Source: Gamarada debralockiae
Taxonomy: Eukaryota > Ascomycota > Leotiomycetes > Helotiales > Hyphodiscaceae
Length of the DNA stretch: 45,326 nt
Direction: 5' to 3'
Assembly: GCA_002803225.1 (NCBI GenBank)
Contig: NXFV01000825.1
Span: forward strand, 1-45,326
In this document: positions 1-10,446 of the stretch, one piece after another
Layout of the letters: the number at the start of each line of letters is the position of its first letter
Numbering within the stretch: position 1 is the first letter of the stretch
The notes under the pieces: generated by a model
Told to the model about the DNA's origin: nothing
Seen by the model: only the letters and a program-made list of their open reading frames with translations
Database searches by the model: none
Program-made: the position numbers and the translations under genes

Positions 1-1560
1 GTTATGACCTCGCAAGAATTCCGTTTATGGCAGCAACACTGCTCGATGTTAGCATATTTTCCATTAATTTCTTGGTAAACTTGCCAGTAGCCATCTCCCA
101 GAATAAGGTTCGAGCAGGCAGAGTCGATCAATGGGTTTAAATCCATACGGTTAGCACATATCTAACTAGAGCCATGAACATACCATGAATTCTGAGAACG
201 TCGTCCCAAACTTCTCGCAGACGAGACTACAGTAGTCTCCTTCCTCCACGACATAGTAAAGACCGCAGTTAGAAATTGTTCCGGAGGGAGTAGGACTTGC
301 GGGGTTACTAGAGATTTTAGTTATTTGTTCCTCGAGTCGAGTAATTCACTCACGCAGTTGTTGTGTAGATAGATGGAACAGTAACAGTAGCTGAAGGTGA
401 GATATAAACGCCACCTGGAGGCCTGCACAGGTTAGCATTTGTTAAGCATAATTTTGTAATGCTTACCCAACGCAGACAACCGTGCCATGTCTGACATGGT
501 CAAGACTGATATAAAGATTCCATGAGTAGAATTGGGTAGCGGTGAAGTTGGAGTATTCGGCAACCCAGTTGGCGATATTTTCTGTGTCGTTGTTTCACGC
601 AATATTGTCTCCAAGACTAACAACAGAAACGGGACATGACAGTGGGGCACAAAGCGTCGTGTCAGTCAGTCCAGGGCAATACAGGTCATAGTTGAGGTTA
701 TAGAGACCAGCGCTTGGGATTTGGAACTGAATCGCCGCTTCTTTGCAAGTCAGAGAGGTAGTGTTGCTGATGGTAATGTTTTGAGGACAGTTGGAAGCTG
801 GTACTTCCGTGGCAGGAATGTCGGAACCACTGGGAGAACGTTAGTTATATCTCGGCGTAGAAACCATTTGCCGGGGTAACCGTTTCGTTAAGATTGCAGT
901 TTAACCCCATGTTCTCCCAGATCTGAGCGGTGACGTTACTATTGGGTGTTAGTACTGCGAATAGAGGTTCGATGAGTACATACTCCCAAATATCGCCCCT
1001 TTTGCTTTCCAGTGCGTACTTAAAAGTTTGTCTGTTCAGGTCAGCTATTCGAAGCAATAAATTCATCGGTCAAAACGTACAAGAAGCAGGAAGAACATTG
1101 GATCTCGAGAGGGTATTCGTCAAATTCCAGCGGAAGAGGCCATCTGTAGTTATCATCGTCGATCGGCTCTCCACGTTCCATATAATAGTCTAGAGCAGCC
1201 CGTTGGCTAAGCCCGCTGCTATCTGTTGCATTTGACCACTCAAACTCAAAGAGACTATAGCATGTACCATTCCCGTCTTGAATATATTCCCAATGATCCG
1301 ATTGCGCGTCGAAGTAACATTTGCAGGTATTGTCTGGCCAGGTTGCTTCGTTGTCAAGGACCATTTCTGTGATATTCCAACTATATAATTCGTCAGTGGG
1401 GGCGAATTATGAAGACTGGTACCGCACGTTTTCTCCACGTTCAAGCAATAGTCCCCCGTATCAGCGTCTGCCAGGCAAATGAGCCCGAATTTGTACTGTA
1501 TGTGGTCCACCTGGGACAAAATGGTAACATATTGACTATCTATCAACGTCCTCCATTCTA
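1..1560 (-). pseudogene. LysM-domain secreted protein gene, decayed, 3' part off the window
   Basis: The minus strand reads as a fungal multi-exon LysM protein running off the left edge. Pieces in order are QYKFGLICLADADTGDYCL, then (after an intron with weak donor GTGCGG) TWNITEM and TWPDNTC, then EIQCSSCFL, QTFKYALE and IWENMGLNCNLN. Two clear introns lie near 1043-1090 and 960-1000. A LysM-like segment near 650-800 has CPQNITISNT and LCAPLSCPVSVVSLGD. The next segment, TATQFYSWN, is in the same frame but separated by a TGA at 595-597. A further LysM-like part (NCGLYYVVEEGDYCSLVC, then NPLIDSACSNL) lacks a visible splice acceptor between its halves. Family members are secreted and bind chitin. 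I found no convincing start codon or signal peptide. The stop and missing splice site favour a pseudogene; unusual splicing or sequence error remains possible. Confidence 0.62.
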
Positions 1561-2128
1561 CTGTCCACCAACAGAGAAGCTTGGCATTGATCCCGAGAAG
1601 ATTTTGGTGGATGAGGGAAACTCCTCCAGGAAGGCTACGCCAAAGGAGCTATGGGAGGCGTATGGACTGTTCAAATGTCGATCGCGGGGATGTCCTGACG
1701 AACGTAAAGCAGCAGGGTTGTGGGTTGATGGGGAAGAAACAGAGAGATTGGTTCACTCGACTTCAGAGGTTGTGGCGACAGTTACAGTTGCTGCGGGTTC
1801 CCTTCCCTCGGCTCCATTGCCATCAACTACTCTCACACCTTCAAGGAACACATCCGTTCTGCAGAAAATGATCACATCTGCCAAACCTACTCCGACCATG
1901 ATATAAAAATTTAATCAATAAATATTTTGACATCGCCCTCGGCTTTGGTGAAACACTGAAACGAAAACGGTCACATTTGTGTAATGAGCAACACCCGATC
2001 GACATGAAATTATATACAAAGAGTGTTTCCATCACGAGTGACCTAAACGCACGAACACTACTCACCCCTCGTCCCCAACTACTAGATACAAGAATTTAGA
2101 TCCCTCCACAACATCGCCACCAACTCAA
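1561..2128. other. Intergenic, no supported gene
   Basis: Open frames on both strands here are short or overlap the decayed LysM region and show no recognisable domain. The upstream exon of the LysM gene may lie between about 1560 and 1900 on the minus strand, but stop codons interrupt every frame I followed. Confidence 0.5.
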
Positions 2129-2341
2129 TCAAACAGCAGGCGTAGCATTAGGCGCCGCCTCCGCCTCACCTACCGTAACACTCGCACTCCCATTAGAATG
2201 ATACCCTTCCGTCGCCAGAATCATATAATCAAACTTCCCATCTCCAATCCCGCCTTCGCTCACGCATCAAAATGATTTCCCGTTGTGACAACTCTCTTCT
2301 GTCTCGCAGACCAGAACTGATCGAAAGTGACAGTACCTTTC
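2129..2341 (-). pseudogene. GH11 endo-xylanase C-terminal relic
   Basis: The minus strand encodes TVTFDQFWSARQ, then VVTTGNHFDA, and in another frame YMILATEGYHSNGSASVTVG. These match the end of glycoside hydrolase family 11 endo-1,4-beta-xylanases, including the ATEGY segment that carries a catalytic glutamate. A TGA (2260-2262) stands where the family normally has Trp after NHF(D/N)A, consistent with TGG to TGA. A one-base frameshift follows within about 15 bases. Only about 65 residues survive and no N-terminal half is present, so it cannot make an enzyme. It lies directly downstream, on the same strand, of an MFS fragment. The family assignment is strong from motif order. Confidence 0.75.
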
Positions 2342-2369
2342 ACCCACGAAAACTTTATAATGAACTCTC

Positions 2370-2960
2370 AGCAGCCCCTGCACACCAGTCCGACAAAAAG
2401 TGCGACATTGTCATCTGATATCTCGAACAAGGTACTCGGAAAGAGAAACACTGGGTTAGGGAAAGTCACAATTTTTCTTGCCCCGGGCCCTCTGTCTCTG
2501 GCGATTGGGCTGCCAAAGTTCGGAAACGATCAGAATGAAGACCTACAGAGCGGTGATACACTTTTGGCTGCAAACGATATGCCACAAATACTTGACAAAA
2601 ATGCCGGAGGTTACGAGGGTTGAGGTCGTGATCGTGATGTGGAAGCGTGGTGGGAGGACCGCGGGTGCGAACATTGAGGATGCGAGGGGTCTGACGTGGG
2701 GATTTGGTAGTTCATATATGATTCCTTGAAAGGGTTAGTGTTAGGGGAATGAGGGTGCGGGGAGACGTACGTTGTGAAGTTCGTGAGTGAGATTATGCAT
2801 AGGTTTCGCCATTTGAGGGATCCGCTCCAGTTTATTGGGTTTTGATGGTCGGGGTCGCTGTCCCAGTTTACTTCGTCGGAAGAGGGACTCTTCTCATCTG
2901 CGAGACCAGCCTCCACCGCTGAAATATCTGGGCACGCGTTGAGCGCAGAGGAGACTTTGG
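2370..2960 (-). pseudogene. MFS (DHA1-type) transporter N-terminal relic
   Basis: The minus strand reads VNWDSDPDHQNPINWS, then KWRNLCIISLTNFTT. A credible intron (donor GTACGT at 2765-2770, acceptor CAG at 2691-2693) leads into PLASSMFAP. This is the typical start of a fungal drug:H+ antiporter of the major facilitator superfamily: an acidic 'WD-DPENPxNW' tail followed by the first membrane helix. The frame has no ATG upstream and meets TAG at 2543-2545. Helix-like stretches continue in another frame (NPVFLFPSTLFEISD). It merges at about 2340 with the GH11 xylanase tail, so two unrelated gene ends appear joined. Confidence 0.6.
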
Positions 2961-3375
2961 AAGGGTATCGAGATTACTTGAAATTTGGGAAGCCATGATA
3001 CAGTAGAGGAATGATCTCTGCTCAAGAACGCAAGACAAGTGCAACGTGATGAAGGGATTCCAAAAGCCGGAAAACGACAATTTCAAGCCTAAATACAAAA
3101 TTTCATATGAAAAACATAAAGCGAGACGAACCCTACTCAGGACCTCTCGCACAACAGACTTAAGGGGGATACGCACGCTCAATTGCGGAGTGGACGAAAG
3201 AAGAAATGTATGGGGAAAGGGGAATGATGGCGCTAACTCGAAGTGGAAACTCTCGGGCGGGAAAACCATGCCCCTCTCGCCAATGAGCACTCCCCAATCC
3301 TGCTATGAAACATGCCACTCTATTATCTATAAGAAACGTTCAAATAAACAACGAAACTCGTGTCCCTCAGGGCAG
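2961..3375. other. Intergenic, no supported gene
   Basis: No frame on either strand shows a recognisable domain or a credible exon chain. It separates the MFS/GH11 relics from the 3' end of the CFEM gene. Confidence 0.5.
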
Positions 3376-4193
3376 TCACATAACCATCATCACGCCCAAG
3401 ACCCCCAGAGCCAGCGATGCGGAAAGCCTGGATAATATATCAGTTCGCCCTCTCGGTTGAGAGATTGAAACAGACTTACAGCATAGAAAACTCCAGCGAT
3501 AAGGCACCGCTCTTCTGCGTGTTCCCACTCCCAATTTCAATGACGTTATTATAATTCGGATCATTCTGATTGACGACGGTCGTAAGAGGTGCAATGGAGC
3601 TTGTCGTCACGGCGCCATTGCTCGTGATCACCGTGGCAGTAATCGTGACTGTCTTGCTGCTCCCTCCATTCACACCCACTTGATCGTTTGATGATTTTGT
3701 CGTCGCCGCCGTTGCAGCAGCTGGGGCTCCATTGACACTCGCACAGTAACCGGCGTAGATGGACTCAGCAGAATTGACATCGTTAGTATTTGACGAGCAC
3801 CCGCTGAGGACACACGAGTTGAGAATGCTTGATCCGCTGGACGTGAGATCTGTGCGACACACGCAGGAATCAAGGTCTACATAAAAGGGAAGTCAGTAAT
3901 TTGCTTCAGCCTGAATTTTTTTTATAGAGGATTTGCTTCGGAGACTTGTTTCGAGAGTCACTCCTCCTGAAATAGTTTCGAACAGGAAATATTTTGCTAT
4001 CCAGTTACTTACATGGCGATTGACAGCCTAGTTCGTTGGGAAGATTGTTCCCAAAGTTGTAGAAGCAATCCTGTGCGCAGACGCGTTGGGATGTATAGGC
4101 GGCGAGCGAGGTGATAGTGAAAGTTCCCTGGGCTGATATGAGTGCTGCGGAGAGGAAGACCGCAAGAGCGAGGTATGGGCTGAGAGACATCAT
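3376..4193 (-). CDS. GPI-anchored CFEM-domain protein
   Basis: Three exons (4193-4013, 3876-3480, 3427-3376) join in frame to 209 residues. Donors are GTAAGT and acceptors TAG and CAG. Residues 1-22 form a signal peptide. Eight cysteines at about 39, 43, 57, 65, 67, 82, 87 and 105 fit the CFEM pattern (CxxxC ... CxC ... CxxxxC ... C). An Asp sits two residues before CxC, near the position that binds haem iron in characterised CFEM proteins. A Ser/Thr/Ala-rich stretch follows. The last exon adds a hydrophobic tail (LSASLALGVLGVMMVM), which fits a GPI-anchor signal. CFEM proteins act at the fungal surface in haem or iron uptake or as effectors; the role of this one is inferred. The start chosen is the ATG that opens the signal peptide, not an in-frame codon further upstream. 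Confidence 0.85.
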
Positions 4194-5152
4194 CGTCGAA
4201 GTTAAAAGCCGGTGTTCTGAGAGATTTGGGAAGATAGTATTCGCAATAAGAGACTCGACAAGAACTGCCTGTGTAGTGAACAAAATCTATGACAACAGTG
4301 ACTCGGGAAGGGTCGCGAGAAGGGTAGCAAGTCAACTTGGCCTGGCCCCTGAGCTTAAGTATCCTACCTGCTCAAACTGAAACGAGCCTGGGGGTCTAAT
4401 TCTTGGCATACATGTTGGGCGCCAACGACAAGGCAGATTTGATGATCTGAATGTGTTGCTATTTGCTTGCAGATAGCTTAATTAGAAGTAACAGACGAGT
4501 GGCTAAATTGGTGGGAATGCATGTGGATGTATCTCTTCTGAGTGATTGGAAAGGCTTTCATGTCATTAACATACGGCTCCTGTTCATTGGTGCTGGAGAA
4601 GCCATATGCAAGGTCCTCCCACTGGGGCTTCCTTTTGGAAGTGTCAAAGTACAAACGAGGCTTAATATTCGAGGAAACTCGTACGACCGGAAATAGCCGA
4701 GACATACCAATCTGGCACTTGAGATTCAGCTTGGCGCTTTTCTCGACTTGAGAATGGAATGCCAACAATGAGTGTACCTGAAAGAAAATCTTTGTGTACC
4801 TGGAGGCTGAAAGCCTTGATCCTTGACCAACCAATTCAATTGAACTGCCGCCATTTTGACACTGGCGACTTAGTAGCATGCAGCAGATGAAAAGAGGATT
4901 TTTCTGCACTGTCGCCAAATTCATGCAAAGAAGCTCTACGCATGAACACTGAAATAGGCAGCGGCATCAGTCCCGTCGCTTGCTGGGTAGCCTCCGAATG
5001 CCCCAAGTTCAATGAGCTTAGAGTTCCAGGCGTACCACAATTAACTCCTGGAATTTATGTCCCTATACTGTGTGTCGTGATCCCAACACATCCCAACACA
5101 TGTGTCGTTGCCCTTACGCCGTCCATTTACCGTTGTGTCCTTCCCATATAAA
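4194..5152. other. Intergenic with one unassigned ORF
   Basis: The only long frame is an ATG-started 148-codon ORF on the minus strand (4478-4924). It has no recognisable domain, signal peptide or membrane segment, and I cannot tell whether it is expressed. A short direct repeat (CCCAACACAT twice) lies near 5081-5101. Nothing else is supported. Confidence 0.35.
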
Positions 5153-5788
5153 TCACAGTTTCAACCCCGCCGCTCTCCCAACCCTCTCCCCATCAACAAG
5201 CACGCACCATCCCTCACCGCCATGACCTCCTTCCCCACCAACCGCAGCCTTAAACTCCTTCATGGCATAACTCAAAATCTCATCATCGAATGTGCCAGGC
5301 TGTAACCAAACACCATGGATGCCCAACTTCTTCGCCTCTTCGAGCACCTTCATCGTAACCTTAGGCGGTGTGATGATGGACACGGATGTCTCGGTGGGAT
5401 GAGGGAGCGCGGAGAGGTTGGGGAGCGTAGGGTATTCTTTGATTTCGAGGTCGGGCCAGGGCGGGAAGGCTTTTATGGAAGGCGCGGAAGGGTTGATGGG
5501 TGTGGCGGGAATGGAGTGGTGGGTGTACCATGTGAATACTGTTTCCAGGTTGTCAGCAAGATATCCAGGAACATTTTCATGAGCTATTGAGAATAAGAGA
5601 TCAATCATTGAGCAATTGGACACCTTAGAGAGTTTCGGGGTCGTAAGGACTGGAGACTCAAAGGACAAGCCAAGGAACATACTTTTATGCCCGAACTTCG
5701 TGGGATCATTGCTCGCGCCCACCACAGCGAAATACGGCGCCGAAAAGAAGGCTCTCGCAGCTGCTTCTGTGGCCATCTTGACACTCAT
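5153..5788 (-). CDS. CoA-binding domain protein (YccU-like)
   Basis: Two exons (5788-5683 and 5538-5153) give 163 residues across a 144-bp intron with donor GTATGT and acceptor CAG. The order AARAFFSAPYFAVVGASND, FGHK, WYTHHSIPATPINP and, later, VSIITPPK with GVWLQPGTFDDEIL matches the small CoA_binding_2 Rossmann-fold family. These proteins have a conserved glycine-containing turn near the N-terminus and a WxQPG segment. Their biochemical role is poorly defined; they are thought to bind CoA or a related nucleotide in the cytosol or mitochondria. A second Met four residues in (5776) is an alternative start. The longer upstream open frame looks like leader rather than protein. It is divergent from the methyltransferase gene. 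Confidence 0.85.
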   Translation of the reverse strand: MSVKMATEAAARAFFSAPYFAVVGASNDPTKFGHKSMFLGLSFESPVLTTPKLSKVSNCSMIDLLFSIAHENVPGYLADNLETVFTWYTHHSIPATPINPSAPSIKAFPPWPDLEIKEYPTLPNLSALPHPTETSVSIITPPKVTMKVLEEAKKLGIHGVWLQPGTFDDEILSYAMKEFKAAVGGEGGHGGEGWCVLVDGERVGRAAGLKL

Positions 5789-6325
5789 TAATTTCCCCTT
5801 TCGGAACCAGTTGCGTAGAAAATCAATGCAAGGACGAGAAGTGTGTTTTGCTTGGAGCCAAGCTCGGTGACGGAAGCTGCGTGAAGCGAGCCTCGGCCGG
5901 CAGAGCGAGATCGGGGGGAGACGACAGTGAAATGCCAACAGGGGAATCCAACGACAACAATGCAACAAAGTGAGAACAGTAAGACGCATCATCAATCTTG
6001 GGCCAGGAACCTCGTAATATTTATTTCTTTCTCTTTCCACTGCGGACGATGATCCATTGAATGTATGTACTTAAGGGGCGAATGTCCGCGGCACTCTGAA
6101 GTACTGTAAGACAAATCAATCCACAGCCTTGTGAATCAGCCTCGACATCGCAACGACAGCCTCGAGTCAGACACTTCGACAATCACTTCACAATCACGAC
6201 ATTGCACGTTGATTTGAAACTTCTAAGCATTCTACGATCTTTTCTTGCAACAACTCACATTCTGCAACCCTTCAACAGCTCCGTTTACTATCGTTCTTAG
6301 TAATCACACTACCTAGTCGCTAACA
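5789..6325. promoter_or_regulatory. Divergent promoter region
   Basis: This 537-bp gap lies between two genes pointing away from each other and must hold both promoters. Pyrimidine-rich tracts and CA-rich leader sequence lie upstream of the methyltransferase start. I see no individual site I would name. Confidence 0.5.
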
Positions 6326-7266
6326 ATGACAACCTTTGCGTATGCCTTCCCTCCTCTCTCTCTCCTCCCGACCCAGCTAACATCCTCTTCTCTAGAAGAG
6401 CAACCTTCTCAGCGGCAGGCTATGCGACCTTCCGCCCAACCTACCCCGCGAAAGTCTTCTCCACAGTCCTCGCCTACCACCGCGGCCCTAAGAACTCCCT
6501 CCTCGACCTAGGCTGCGGGCACGGCCTAATCTCCCGCGAGTTCTCTCCCCACTTCACTCGTGTCCTGGGAACAGACCCTTCCTCACCCATGGTAACACAA
6601 GCCCAGTCCACTTCCTCCGCATATAAGAATGTCTCGTTCGCGGTTGGCACAAGTGAAGATCTGAGCGATATACAGGATGGGAGTCTGGATATGGTCGTTG
6701 CGGGACAAGCGGCGCATTGGTTTGATTACAGCAAAGCGTGGCCAGAGTTGAAGAAGAAGGTTCGGCAAGGGGGAACGCTGGCATTTTGGGGATATAAGGA
6801 TAACATCTTCGTTGATTATCCTAAGGCTTCGAAGATCCTGGATGAGTACTGCTATGGTCCCGAAACCATGGGTCCGTTCTGGGAGCAGCCTGGCAGGAAT
6901 ATCCTACGTGAGAAATATCACGCGATTGTTCCACCACCAGAGGACTGGGAGGAGGTTGAACGGATTGAGTATGAGCCAGGCGTGCAAGGGAAGGGGAGTG
7001 GAGAAGGAGAGTTGTTGATGGAGAAGAGACTGAAGTTGGGGGAGATGGAGGGGTATGCGAGGACGTTTAGCTGTTATCATAATTGGATGGCTGCGCATGA
7101 GGGTGTGAAGAGTAGAAACGATGGTGGGGAGGGGGATATTGTTGATGAGATGTTTGAGAGGATGTTGGAGGCTGAGCCGGAGTGGAGGGCAATGGGGGAT
7201 AAATGGAGGGACTTCGAGGTGAACACTGAATGGGGAAGTGTGATTTTGTTGGCGAGGAGAAAATAG
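6326..7266 (+). CDS. SAM-dependent methyltransferase (trans-aconitate methyltransferase-like)
   Basis: A tiny first exon (6326-6339) joins 6396-7266 through an intron with donor GTATGC and acceptor TAG, giving 294 residues. Motif I (LLDLGCGHG) at about residues 40-48 is the SAM-binding loop of class I methyltransferases. Next come VLGTDPSSPM (acidic loop) and DMVVAGQAAHWFD, which is typical of the fungal group annotated as trans-aconitate 3-methyltransferase-like. The opening FSAAGYATFRPTYP is also characteristic of that group. The real substrate cannot be deduced. The protein is probably cytosolic since no signal or membrane helix is seen. The short first exon is supported by exact frame continuity. 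Confidence 0.85.
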
Positions 7267-8062
7267 AGGATTCATGAAGGGCCGACATGGCAGTGAAGTC
7301 AGGTAGATGCGTGACGGGAGATTCATTTGCTCTGGAGACTGGAGTTCTGGCAGAGACGCGTTGCCTTCTGATGACCTCTAAATGGTGGAAATACACACCA
7401 TGTTTGTGTCAATTAATTGTCCATTGTGAATCAGCATGGCTGACAGCTCAGAAAAGGATGCCCACTACTCATAATCAGTTGTTCTGCTCGAGTCAGCTCA
7501 TCCACCCCTATCCACACCGCCTAACTCGCGAAAATCGCGTTGCCATGCCAGCTCCCCAAAACCCACCGCAAAAAGGCACGGACATTGAATAAAATCCATA
7601 CTTCTAAGACGACCTCATAAAGTCATACATCTTCATCCATCCTACCCAAAAGTCGCCTTCCAACGTACATTTCTTTTGCAAAGAAATCAGAAGTTAATCA
7701 TGGTAAGCAACTTCTCCTTTGTTTACCAATTCAAGCGGGACGGAAAAAAAGGAAGGCACGAGGCGCCAAACTCTGCTTAGTTTCCGCTGTGATCAACAAA
7801 GACGGAGCGACGTGCGGTGCTGCATCAACAACACATGAATCATACGCATACATTCAGCAATCATCAGTGAACAGTTTGCGCATACTTCTTGGCTATTGTA
7901 TACGCATTGCATCACACCGCATCACTTTTCTCCTCATCAGTTCATCCATCCGCGCGCTTCGAATCCCTCGTCGCACCGCCTCGCAACCATCTTTTCTGTT
8001 CCATTTCCTTGAGTTCGATTGCGAAGAGACACTTTGAGCAAGGATACAAGGCAGATTTCAAA
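7267..8062. other. Intergenic and leader of the myosin light chain gene
   Basis: No coding gene is supported. An ATG immediately followed by GTAAGC near 7699 could be the donor of a 5' leader intron or a start exon for the downstream gene. I kept the ATG at 8063 because the light-chain homology begins shortly after it. Confidence 0.4.
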
Positions 8063-8791
8063 ATGGCATCTTCTAACAACACCTACGACGCGCAGGCAAG
8101 CACCAACTACAAGGAAGCATTTGCTCTCTTCGACAAGCGTGGCACCCAGCGCGTGGCTCTCGAATCCTTGGGTGATTTACTCAGAGCTTGTGGTCAGAAC
8201 CCGACTTTGGCTGAGATTAGAGATTTAGAGAAGAATGTCGGTGGTGATTGTATGTTATCATCTCCTATTCCCCTCCATCCCTTGCATCAGAAATCCTATT
8301 CCCCGTTCAGCCCCGCCGATGCACCACAGCGCTCAACCTGCATCTCTCTCTCCAACCGAACCTGCAAATATAAAATGGATTCAGAAGCTAACGAAAGACC
8401 CTTCACAGTCGACTTTGAGACCTTCTCCAAGATCCTCAACCGCCCAGGCGGCTTCCGCGACCCCGGCGAGCCTGAAGAATACTGCCGCGGCTTCCAGGTC
8501 TTCGACAAGGACATGACGGGTTTCATTGGTGTTGGTCAATTGCGATACATTTTGACAAATTTGGGCGAGAAGATGAGTGATGATGAGGTTGATGAGTTGC
8601 TTAAGGCAGTGGAGACAAGCCCGAATGGGGAGGTTAATTATACTGGTATGTGCAAATTCTCTATCTCATACAGAGCATGGAACGGTGGTGGTGTTAGGGG
8701 GGACGACTTTAGAGATATGGATGAGAATAGAGGGGATATGGACTAATATGAGGGCTGAATAGATCTCGTCCGCACGATCCTCGCAAACTAG
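8063..8791 (+). CDS. Myosin essential light chain (Cdc4/Mlc1-like EF-hand protein)
   Basis: Three exons (8063-8249, 8409-8645, 8763-8791) join to 150 residues. The order YKEAFALFDKRGTQRV, LGDLLRACGQNPT, DFETFSKILNRPGGF, EEYCRGFQVFDKDMTGFIG, LRYILTNLGEKMSDDEVDEL and a final DLVRTILAN matches Cdc4 of fission yeast and Mlc1 of budding yeast. These calmodulin-like light chains bind IQ motifs of myosins and support cytokinesis and actin-ring assembly. The EF-hand loops are degenerate in calcium ligands, as usual in this family. Introns have donors GTATGT and acceptors CAG and TAG. The last exon is only nine codons plus the stop but restores the conserved C-terminus exactly. Confidence 0.92.
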
Positions 8792-9228
8792 AACCTCTCT
8801 ACGGGCCTGAGAAGGCACGAGTGGACGAAGGACGAAGATGTCACGGGCATGGACGGGCGCATGAATACGAGAACCATTGTAGGACATAGATAACATCGTG
8901 GCATGGTTAGGAGCTGTGATACTTTACTGGAGGATGGCATGGCGTTGTACATTTGGTCTTGCTTCTGGGTTTTTATTGAAGTGAGGCACGTGAAGGGGAT
9001 GAAGTGCATGGGATAGCGTGTGTAGGAACAATGACTACATTTGAATCCTCAGTCCCATGTTGTGTCATGTGGGTACTCTTTGATGAATGCATGGCATGTC
9101 CTTCCCTCCAAGCTCAATGTTTTGATGCGCCTCGCTATGTAATGGTATCTCCCAAACTCCAATTAAAATGCCCTTCCAAGCAACTCAAACCCTATCCACA
9201 CTCCTAGTCCTCACCTCAAACCCCCCAT
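8792..9228. other. 3' intergenic between convergent genes
   Basis: The light-chain gene and the STEEP1-like gene converge here. The gap presumably holds both 3' untranslated regions; no further feature is seen. Confidence 0.5.
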
Positions 9229-9834
9229 TCATTCCCAAACTCCCACCCCACCCTTAATCCCAAGATCAACATCACCTTCCCCAATCTTCCCTCCTTTCAC
9301 CATGACTTCCGTCCCCAAAATCCCATTCGGCAGTAAATAAACAACCTTGCCCACAAACGCAGCACCCTCTCCCTTCCCATCCTGATCTCCTAGTCTAGCA
9401 GATTCAGACCCAGTAATCTCATACCCAACAACCAACCGACATCGCATGCATCTCCACAGTACTCTCTTCTCGAACCCATCTTCGCGGCGGATTATTGTGA
9501 TTTTGTTGTCTTTTTGCATGCCCAGGAGTAGAGTGTATCCCTCTGCTGGCATGTCTTTCTCCTCTTTGTCTAAGCTAATGCCTTCTATACGCTCTGCTTC
9601 TTGATCTCCCTCTCCATCCTGGGTTTCTGTGTTGAATTGAGGATTTTCGGGGGCAGGTGATGGTGAACGGGATGACGTAAAGGATGGTGGTTGGTTTGGC
9701 ACAGGTAGGATATAGGCATTATCGAGGGAGGGAGATGCGCGCCGGGGGAGCGTGGAGAGGACGTGGGTTGAGGCGAGGAGGAGGGAGGTGCAGATACAGT
9801 GGTATGTGTGGACCTGGGGTGGCAAGACCGCCAT
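9229..9834 (-). CDS. STEEP1/UPF0428 (CXorf56)-like protein
   Basis: A single exon encodes 201 residues from the ATG at 9834. The N-terminus VHTYHCICTSLLLAST, then LPRR, AYILPVP, a Ser/Pro-rich linker, a middle block ending KITIIRREDGFEKRVLWRCMRCR, VVGYEI and VYLLPNGILGTEVM follow the STEEP1/UPF0428 layout. That family has a CxC near the start, a second pair of cysteines (CMRC here) and a short beta-rich end. Human STEEP1 helps STING leave the ER. The fungal role is unknown, since filamentous fungi lack STING signalling of that kind. The open frame extends upstream to 10062, but homology begins at this ATG. Confidence 0.75.
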   Translation of the reverse strand: MAVLPPQVHTYHCICTSLLLASTHVLSTLPRRASPSLDNAYILPVPNQPPSFTSSRSPSPAPENPQFNTETQDGEGDQEAERIEGISLDKEEKDMPAEGYTLLLGMQKDNKITIIRREDGFEKRVLWRCMRCRLVVGYEITGSESARLGDQDGKGEGAAFVGKVVYLLPNGILGTEVMVKGGKIGEGDVDLGIKGGVGVWE

Positions 9835-10446
9835 TGTTGAGTTTTGCTGGAGCTGCAAAAGGTTTTGCCAAGGTGGAGGGGTTTTGGAGGTGTGTTGGGC
9901 GAGTTGGGCATGAAATCCAGGGTAAGGAAGGTTTGTGGGTAGGTGGTGGAAAGGTTCAAGTGGTGGGGGTTGTTTTGAGGTCGCCAAAAAATATCTCCGG
10001 AGGTTGGCGGGGTTTGTTTTCCCGAACATCGTCCTATCTTGAGTGACTTCCAACTTCAACAATGGAATTGTCTAAAAGACGAAAGCGTTTGTAGCGCGTT
10101 GTATACAATTCGTATTCATTCTTAGTAATTCTATCATTTGCATGAAATCAACGTTTCGTGGTATCTCCTTAATGATGAATTTTTATACGTCGACGGGTTT
10201 TCAGGTTTGCCTCGCTGGATAAAGATGGTCTTGTAGCACTGATTTCCCTGATTAATCTGTGCTATATGAGGGCTTAACAAAGGCCTAAACTACTAGGGCT
10301 TTGATTTCGACAGGCTCCGTCACCCCTATAACTCTGATAAATTAATTGGTACACATACTACCCAAAAGAGAGTACGTTTCTATGATGCCTAGGACCACAG
10401 ATCGCCGACGCGTACGCTAAGCATCAGTTATAGAATTGCAGAATAA
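9835..10446. other. Intergenic, no supported gene
   Basis: Sequence becomes AT-rich after 10070. No recognisable coding or repeat structure is seen between the STEEP1-like promoter and the stop of the glycosidase gene. Confidence 0.5.

Noticed and set aside
1409..1906. 165-codon plus-strand ORF
   Set aside because: It is antisense to the LysM exons, which show family motifs and introns on the minus strand; the plus frame has no domain.
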